64,000 bases of DNA from Rotaria socialis (lineage: Eukaryota; Rotifera; Eurotatoria; Philodinida; Philodinidae): assembly GCA_905331475.1 (NCBI GenBank), contig CAJNYU010003209.1:62001-126000 (forward strand), in the 5' to 3' direction. Of this stretch, positions 55,611-64,000 are shown piece by piece. The notes under the pieces were generated by a model, which searched no databases, was not told the DNA's origin, and saw nothing but the letters and a program-made list of their open reading frames with translations. Positions within the stretch are counted from its first letter, which is position 1; each line of letters opens with the position of its first letter. Position numbers and translations under genes: made by a program.

Positions 55611-56549
55611 ATGTCAATTCTATTGAATTCTATTGATTGTCCATGTTTAACAAATGATTGTCTTCATATTCTAAATGAACATTATTCAATTCAAACGACA
55701 AATGATTTTGCTTTATGGCTAATAAAATCTTCCGATGATCGAACTAAATATTTGTCATCAACAATAATTCAATGTATACAATCATGTATGATAGCACATA
55801 CAGCAAATATTCAATATCGACAAATATCAAATAGTAATTCTTATAAATTAGACTATTCATTATTCGATAATGAAACAATATTAAACGCACAACGTCATTT
55901 AATATTCATTTATGAGTATTTCAATCAAAATCAATGGAATCAATTTTTTAATATGTTTTTACTTCGCTTATTTCTTGGAAATGAATCCATTAAAATAAAT
56001 TATATAAATACAAACATAAGTTTATTTGATTTAAATTCTTTTTATCATGATTATTGCTGTTTAAGCGATAAAATATTTTTACATCGAAATGATCTATTTG
56101 AAAAATACTTTTTTTTTAATCAATGCTTTCATCTCGAAGCATTTGAGAATCAATTAGACTTTATTGAAAATAATCAAGATTCATTTCAAATATTAATTAT
56201 TGATGATTTTTTCTCATTAATCAAACCTTACTTAGGTCTCGATAGACGTATAAAAGGAAAAATCCTTCAGTTAACATATCGATTAAATCGTCTTGCGCAA
56301 AAACAGTCGATATTAATTATCAATGGAATTATTTTAAATACAAAGAAACGAACGAGAAATTTTCCTATCACAGATGATACACGTTTTGATTCATTTCATG
56401 CTGACCAATTGATTCTATTGCAATCATTAACAAACATAGAAAATGAAATTTATCTTAAAAATCTCAATAAGAAAAGTCAAGATAAACATTTAATCATATC
56501 GAAATTCGATCTTGACGATTGGATGAAAATCAGTAATGGTGAGTTTTGA
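55611..56549 (+). CDS. RAD51D-like recombinase paralogue, no Walker A
   Basis: An intronless frame of 312 residues from the ATG at 55611. The order of elements follows RAD51D: an N-terminal CPCLTNDCLHILNEHY (compare RAD51D's CPGLTxxxxxLL), a strand INYINTNISLFDLNSFY, FNQCFHLEAFENQLDFIEN, then a Walker B-like FQILIIDDFFSLIKPYLGL, ILQLTYRLNRLAQKQSILII, and a C-terminal block ending ISKFDLDDWMKIS. Where the GxxGxGKT P-loop should be (about residues 90-115) there is none, so ATP binding is doubtful. RAD51 paralogues help load RAD51 at breaks. The end may be spliced (GTGAGT at 56540) to a tiny last exon. It could be a fast-evolving paralogue. Confidence 0.6.
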   Translation: MSILLNSIDCPCLTNDCLHILNEHYSIQTTNDFALWLIKSSDDRTKYLSSTIIQCIQSCMIAHTANIQYRQISNSNSYKLDYSLFDNETILNAQRHLIFIYEYFNQNQWNQFFNMFLLRLFLGNESIKINYINTNISLFDLNSFYHDYCCLSDKIFLHRNDLFEKYFFFNQCFHLEAFENQLDFIENNQDSFQILIIDDFFSLIKPYLGLDRRIKGKILQLTYRLNRLAQKQSILIINGIILNTKKRTRNFPITDDTRFDSFHADQLILLQSLTNIENEIYLKNLNKKSQDKHLIISKFDLDDWMKISNGEF

Positions 56550-56808
56550 TTTTTAGATTTCGACCTTGACCTTGTTTTATTTCTTTTCAATTATGTTTGG
56601 ATTTATTAGATTTCAATTTATAGGAGGGGTTAACTTCTCTCACCCCTTCCTAATCGACAAGTTTACTCCAAAGGATAGTGTATTTTGAGACAACAGAATA
56701 AATGATTCTCTTTTGATTTCAATTCATGAATCGATTAAAACGATAATTTTTGTATAAATATTTTATTTTTAGTTCGAAAATCTCTGGTTACTGATTGATG
56801 ATATTTAA

Positions 56809-59003
<2,195 letters not shown>

Positions 59004-59670
59004 TACCTTGCTTTCTTCTTTTATTGATTTGCAAAAGCAGAAAAACATTAGTTCGATTCTAAATCATGTTTAATATAGAAAATTCAATTCACAAGTTTGT
59101 GGTAATTTGAAAAGATACAGATAATGGCTTCCACCGACAATTTGTGTCGAAAATTTCTCTGGTTTAAGGTTTCAATGCTATATTCTTATACAAAAAAAGA
59201 ATGAAACTCGATTTTAAAAAGATGCATATCAACATAGAAGTTTAATCAGTTGTAGTTGCATTATGCTATTGTTTCTGATTTACAAATTCGCATCCAATTA
59301 GATATCTGTGTATTTATCATTGAAATGACTAATTAAACTTGCAAAAGACATTTGAATATACATATATGAAAATACCGATGAAATGATAAGTATGTGTCCC
59401 CTGATTTCGAAAAGAACAGGAATAAATATGCAAAAAAAAAGCTTTTGTGTTCTGTTTATTCTAATACATACAATCATGCTTGTTTTTTGAAAAATAATGA
59501 TTGAATATCTTAGAATAGTATGAAGTTTTTTTTCTTCTTTTGCTGTTCTTCTTAAAAACAAACCGTATTTGGATATTTTTTTACTTATATGCAGATTTCT
59601 GTTCTGTTGAATCCAACTTTCAGCGGAAGCATAATGATGTTTTTTTCTTTCGCAACGAAATTTAACTCAA
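59004..59670. other. Intergenic, no gene seen
   Basis: FECH 3' flank and upstream of the hypothetical gene at 59671. AT-rich, no structure noted. Confidence 0.4.
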
Positions 59671-60567
59671 ATGTCATCAACAACAACAGGTAATGATGAT
59701 GAATATTTCAGCGCAGAATCCTCTGCGTGGATGATTGACGATAATCATCATTCAATCTCTACGATCGCAATTACACTAAAATCATTTCAGTCAATTTTAA
59801 CCGTATCGCCAAAACATATTTTGGTAAATGAAGATTCAAACAAAAGAAAAAGATTAATACTTATGGATAATAATCTTAAAAGATGTTCTACGACTTCTTC
59901 AATAACAAAAGATATAATTGATGCTGTGTGGCATAGTGTTGAACAAAAGTTTTTTTTACTCACGGAAACAAAAGTATTTACCTTTGATCCGATTACAAAA
60001 CTTATAGAATCCTTATCCGATATGAAATCACCTGATAGAAAATCGTTCAAGTGTTTTACAACATTCAATAATCAACCTTCATTATACATTGCTTACAATG
60101 AATGGGGATCACAATTTATCGATGAATGGCAACGACGTAAGGACAATAATCGTTGGATACTTATCAAAAAGCATTCATTGAATTTAACGGCAAATGAATT
60201 TATTGGAACAATGCTAGGAATCGCTCAAGATGAAAGTTCAAATCTTGCAATGACGATCTATAATGATTTCACTCAACAATGGCGTTTAGAATTACGAAGC
60301 GCAGAAACATTCATGTGTTTAAAAAATATTTTACTATCTGGCTCAAATCTTACAGATGACTATAGAATTGTTGAGATGAGAAATATGGCATTAGATATTA
60401 AATGGTTAATACATTCACTAAATCATCGTGATATCATAGGAATCAATTCAAACTACAAAAAGATTCCTTTGAGTTACAAAACTCCAGTGAATAGAATGAC
60501 ACAATTTAATAATAATAAATTAGTTATACTTACAAACAACGAACTTCAAGTTCACTGTGTATTCTGA
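59671..60567 (+). CDS. Hypothetical protein, beta-rich, intronless
   Basis: An intact 298-codon frame with an ATG at its start and no introns. Repeated blocks of the form short strand, turn, strand with aromatic ends (IIDAVWHSVEQKFFLLTET, VFTFDPITKLIESL, PSLYIAYNEWGSQFIDEW, DIKWLIHSLNHRDIIGI, MTQFNNNKLVILTNNELQVH) suggest a beta-propeller of about 5-6 blades, as in uncharacterised WD/NHL-like rotifer proteins. There is no WD dipeptide pattern and no signal peptide. Function is not known. Confidence 0.65.
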   Translation: MSSTTTGNDDEYFSAESSAWMIDDNHHSISTIAITLKSFQSILTVSPKHILVNEDSNKRKRLILMDNNLKRCSTTSSITKDIIDAVWHSVEQKFFLLTETKVFTFDPITKLIESLSDMKSPDRKSFKCFTTFNNQPSLYIAYNEWGSQFIDEWQRRKDNNRWILIKKHSLNLTANEFIGTMLGIAQDESSNLAMTIYNDFTQQWRLELRSAETFMCLKNILLSGSNLTDDYRIVEMRNMALDIKWLIHSLNHRDIIGINSNYKKIPLSYKTPVNRMTQFNNNKLVILTNNELQVHCVF

Positions 60568-63060
60568 AAAGCAAATTTTAATGAAAAAAATGTTGAGGTT
60601 TGCGGAATAAGTTTTGTTTTTGACTTGTAAATCACTATTCGACAAAGGATTTTAACGGTGTGAGATGGGGTGGGATCAAGTCATAGTCCGAATAACAGTG
60701 ATGCATGTTATTAAGTTGTTTTATTAACATAGGAAGTGTCATGTTAAGTTTTCATGCGAGAAGAACTGATCGATAACAGTTTTGAAATGAAATTTCAAGA
60801 TGTTGGGTTCCAAAACAAATATTATTTTCAATAGAATATTTGACCGTGACGTTCATTTGATCCAAAAGTGCAGTCGATTAGGAAATAATGAAATACACTA
60901 CTACATAAGAAATTAAAATAACGCATGAATATATATATATATATATCAGCAGAATGTGAAGCCCAAATGCGTATACGCAATTTTGCCTAAAGGTCTAAAT
61001 GAAACTGACTGTGTAGTAGGTTTTCTCGGTCGCTTTTCATTCCATGTCTATGAAGATGTTGATTATATGCTAACAAACTGTCTACTAAATTCTAGTAGGC
61101 AACTTTTTCCCTATGATTGTCTGTCAGACAGTTTGACTCTATTTGCTGCGAAATTTTGGCACCTATTAGTCATAAAAATCATTGAAGGCCATGGCTTTGT
61201 TGTAGTTTTATCTTTAACTAGAGCATCATTCAATAGCATTTATACAAAATATGCAGATAGTGTTGTTTAAATGAAAACACATCCCACAAATAAATGGAAT
61301 ATATTATAACTCGTCGAATTAAAGAGTGAACGAGGAGGTTCTCCATCGTGTGCATTTCGATATTGTTGTAAAAACATTACTGTGTTGTATTTCTGTTGTC
61401 TACTATGATGAATTTTCTTTGAATAGAATAGTCTATAATGCGTATCACATCACAGACTTAATTTTTCACGTCGTGGATAAGTATTTTATTTGCGAAAAAG
61501 AACGCGTTTTTTAGTAATACTTTTGCAAAAGAAATATGCAAAAACTTACACACTGACCAGAAAACAAATTTGCTTGTACTGAACCGATAGCTTATCGTTA
61601 TCGGTTACGATTCTGCATTGTATAGCAAATAAACGAGATGAACTTGTAGTCCAGATCGAGCAGACACGGTTATAAACGACCGTTTGCAGCTGTATAAGAA
61701 GTCTTTAGTCTTCGAACTGGACAGTGATTTTTCACTTACTCTAGTATACCTGTATCAGTTCGAATTCAATCCAACTGAAATCAATTATCAATTGCTTATT
61801 TTGGCGTACAACATATGTTATATGCCAATACGCTGTTGGCCGAAATGACAAAAGAATTAAATTTCCAAACAAGTTTATAACATTTTGAACTTATTGCACA
61901 ATTATGTTCTACTTTAGCACATCTCAATGATTTTATAATGAAAATGAAAATGAAATATTTCTTTTTAGCTTTCAAGGGTGCTCCTTCACTACCATATCAA
62001 ATTAAACTTTTGCAGTAAATAAAAAAGAAACTATTCATTAGTTGATCTTATCTTGTACTTCAATATAATATTACACTTCAAGATTTCGATGATGACTATA
62101 AAGATGATCATTTAAATGATTTAAAATGAAAGATAATTCTATTTATTTGCTTCTTATTTATTTATTTGTGATTTAATAGTTTGGTGAAAATATTTATAAA
62201 AGACATCAAGCAATTAATTGTTGTTATAGAGATTTATTGCAATATAAATTCTAGTTAAAGAATTGATTTATTGGATGTGGGTTTTTATTACGAGAAGGTC
62301 AACACTATATTCAAACCCAGAGTAACTGATTGCAAAGTTATAAAGCATATTTTGCTTTTGCTTAAAAAACGGATTCAAAAAGTACGAGGAAGAAAAGAGT
62401 CGCAGGTGGAAAGAAAAGAACGAATTAGCAAAGGAAGCTTTACACAAACAAATAAGGAAAATATGATATCATGTAAAAATAGACGAGCGAATTACCGTAA
62501 ACCTGTTCTCTGTATGAGGAATAATTCTTTCAGCTTCCAACTTGCTCTTCTGTTTGTTTTTTGTAATAGATGGCGAAAATATCTGATGATGATGATGATG
62601 AAAATAAAAGGAAGGAAGTATAAAAGGCGTATGTAGGTAATACACTGTATAAAAGTTTCTCAGAAACTTGTATGAATACTGCATCATTCAAAAAAAAAGA
62701 GTAATAATTCCGATTTGTAATCGTGATAATGCTGAACACAATGGTTGATATAAAGACCATTGATATGTCTCGGGCAATGACACAATATGGCATTTATACC
62801 ACAAAACAAGCGTTTTCCAAATATCAAGTTCAACAGAATATTGCTGCATACAAACGCGATCAATTTAACTTAACTTACAGCAACACGCGGCATTGTATTG
62901 TAGGTTCAAGCTACAGTGCACAAACTACTCATGCAGTAGGTTGCCACATTTGTTTTATTTATTCAGGACAGGCAATCCTTCTATTCAAAACTACATAACA
63001 AAACACAGATTGGGATGCGAATATAACGGTCTGCACCAACCAAATAATGTTTAGTATTGT
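60568..63060. other. Gene-poor region
   Basis: No gene is supported. Weak protein-like scraps occur at 61880-61990 (LIAQLCSTLAHLNDFIM) and 62741-62960 (QFNLTYSNTRHCIVGSSYSA), but each is isolated and without splice context; they may be gene relics. An AT repeat lies near 60931-60946 and an ATG repeat near 62583-62600. Confidence 0.4.
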
Positions 63061-63234
63061 CAGGAACGGCGCGAAGTAATAAAAGTATAGGGGGGTTACT
63101 TGAAAACGGGAGGTTTTCTTTCAAAAATCGGAGGAAATCAATAAAAATCTCTTCTATTTTCTTCAAATCGGAGTAAAATGGAAACAAAAATCTCCAACGT
63201 TGGGAGGAACCCTCCCCCATTCGCGCCGTCTCTG
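63061..63234. mobile_element. hAT-type MITE, 174 bp
   Basis: The ends are CAGGAACGGCGCGAA (63061-63075) and, inverted, CAGAGACGGCGCGAA (63234-63220), matching at 13 of 15 positions. The 8-bp flanks are AGTATTGT (63053-63060) and AGCATTGT (63235-63242), a target-site duplication with one mismatch. There is no coding capacity. CAG-initial ends plus an 8-bp duplication define a non-autonomous hAT element. Confidence 0.85.
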
Positions 63235-63242
63235 AGCATTGT

Positions 63243-64000
63243 AATTTTTTTCAAATGTTTCTCTCAACGGCTCTGTTTCTTTATTTCATAACATAAACGC
63301 GATTTTCTCTCTTATTTTGTTTTCAAATTTTAATTCCAACAGTTCGATTACTATTCGTGAAAAATGAATAACTGCCGTGTCCAATCATCCAAATATTTTA
63401 TGGGGAAATTGTGTGTGGAAGGGAGAGGGGATTATATGAATAAGAATAATCAATATGCTCTAACTCATACTTACATTCAATCGCCTATATCTTACAGCGC
63501 AAATCCTGGCAAATGGCGTTTATTATCGAAATTATAGAGCTGATCGTTCTACCCCTGATGAAACCTGCTTTTTTCAATCAAACTTTAAGTTCTATGAAAT
63601 TTTAATGTCCCACTGTTTGCAAATGTTCGCCAGTCATTTTCATTGAGAAGTGGCAATACTATCATTGATTGAATATTTAATTGTATAAGGCCTAGTCTTT
63701 TTTTTCACTATAACCACGTTTCTAACCCCTTCTCCTCAGACGACTCATCAAAGAGTCCCTCTCAGGAGTCCCCCAAGGATTTGCCTGGGGAGACTGGATG
63801 GGATATCTGAATAAAAATAAATGTTTCTTCATTTCGTTGAAAATTTGAAAATATTAACATTTATTCATTTGCAACTAGAAATTTTATCCGTCCTCAACAC
63901 ATGTTAACCAACCGTCTGTATTCGTCTAGATCTTCTCTAAGATAATGAATGCTTGAGTTAATTAATCGTTCAATAGTTTTCCCTTTTCAGTGAACATGTT
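63243..64000. other. Window end, no gene seen
   Basis: AT-rich except for a GC-richer patch at about 63725-63805 whose translation includes GVPQG, but no wider reverse-transcriptase similarity. Nothing else recognised. Confidence 0.4.

Noticed and set aside
60956..61514. Two successive open frames of 104 and 62 codons
   Set aside because: No recognisable domain, AT-rich codons, and no splice or regulatory support.
63735..63810. GVPQG motif suggesting a reverse transcriptase
   Set aside because: Only five residues fit; the following residues (FAWGDWMGY) do not match the RT continuation, and no catalytic YxDD block is nearby.

Overview
This window looks like nuclear DNA of a small-genome animal, most likely a bdelloid rotifer (Adineta/Rotaria type). 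The reasons are: AT-rich DNA; compact metazoan genes cut by many short GT-AG introns (mostly 36-70 nt); a clear animal gene set (Wnt, TALE homeobox, beta-sarcoglycan, SIK kinase, DDOST, PSMC2); degenerate F-box-like and neuropeptide-type GPCR copies of the sort abundant in bdelloids; and several intron-poor genes that look non-metazoan. The rotifer assignment is inference. No rRNA, tRNA, CRISPR or telomere array was recognised.

Layout. 0.2-5.2 kb (minus strand): an F-box-like pseudogene, a WW-domain protein and a secreted Cu/Zn superoxide dismutase. 6.0-7.5 kb: a small hAT-like element and a broken GPCR. 8.2-9.5 kb: an intronless fold-III PLP enzyme that looks bacterial. 9.7-13.9 kb (minus): beta-sarcoglycan and a nucleoside-phosphorylase-domain protein. 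14.8-19.3 kb: ribosomal protein S5, a leucine-rich-repeat protein, a small multi-pass membrane protein, and COA6 (minus). 22.0-23.6 kb: a Wnt ligand with a TATA box. 26.3-29.3 kb (minus): a glycosyltransferase close to plant/cyanobacterial SQD2. 33.3-36.7 kb: a TALE homeodomain protein carrying three WRC-like zinc motifs. 37.4-38.2 kb: a 5'-truncated tandem BRCT gene. 42.0-46.4 kb: a salt-inducible kinase with a 7-nt microexon. 47-48.2 kb: a RING protein. 48.6-54.3 kb: PSMC2, PSMB6 and DDOST head to tail. 55.6-59.0 kb: a RAD51D-like protein without a Walker A motif, then ferrochelatase. 59.7-60.6 kb: an intronless hypothetical gene. The last 3.4 kb is gene-poor and holds a clean 174-bp hAT-type MITE.

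Exon structures were worked out by hand from GT/AG signals, protein continuity and codon phase. For the main multi-exon genes the exon lengths sum to an intact reading frame. The most notable points are the WRC-like/TALE fusion, the SQD2-like and PLP-enzyme transfer candidates, the Walker-A-less RAD51D, the kinase microexon, and the tightly packed proteasome pair with a splice acceptor just 5' of the second start codon, which suggests spliced-leader trans-splicing.
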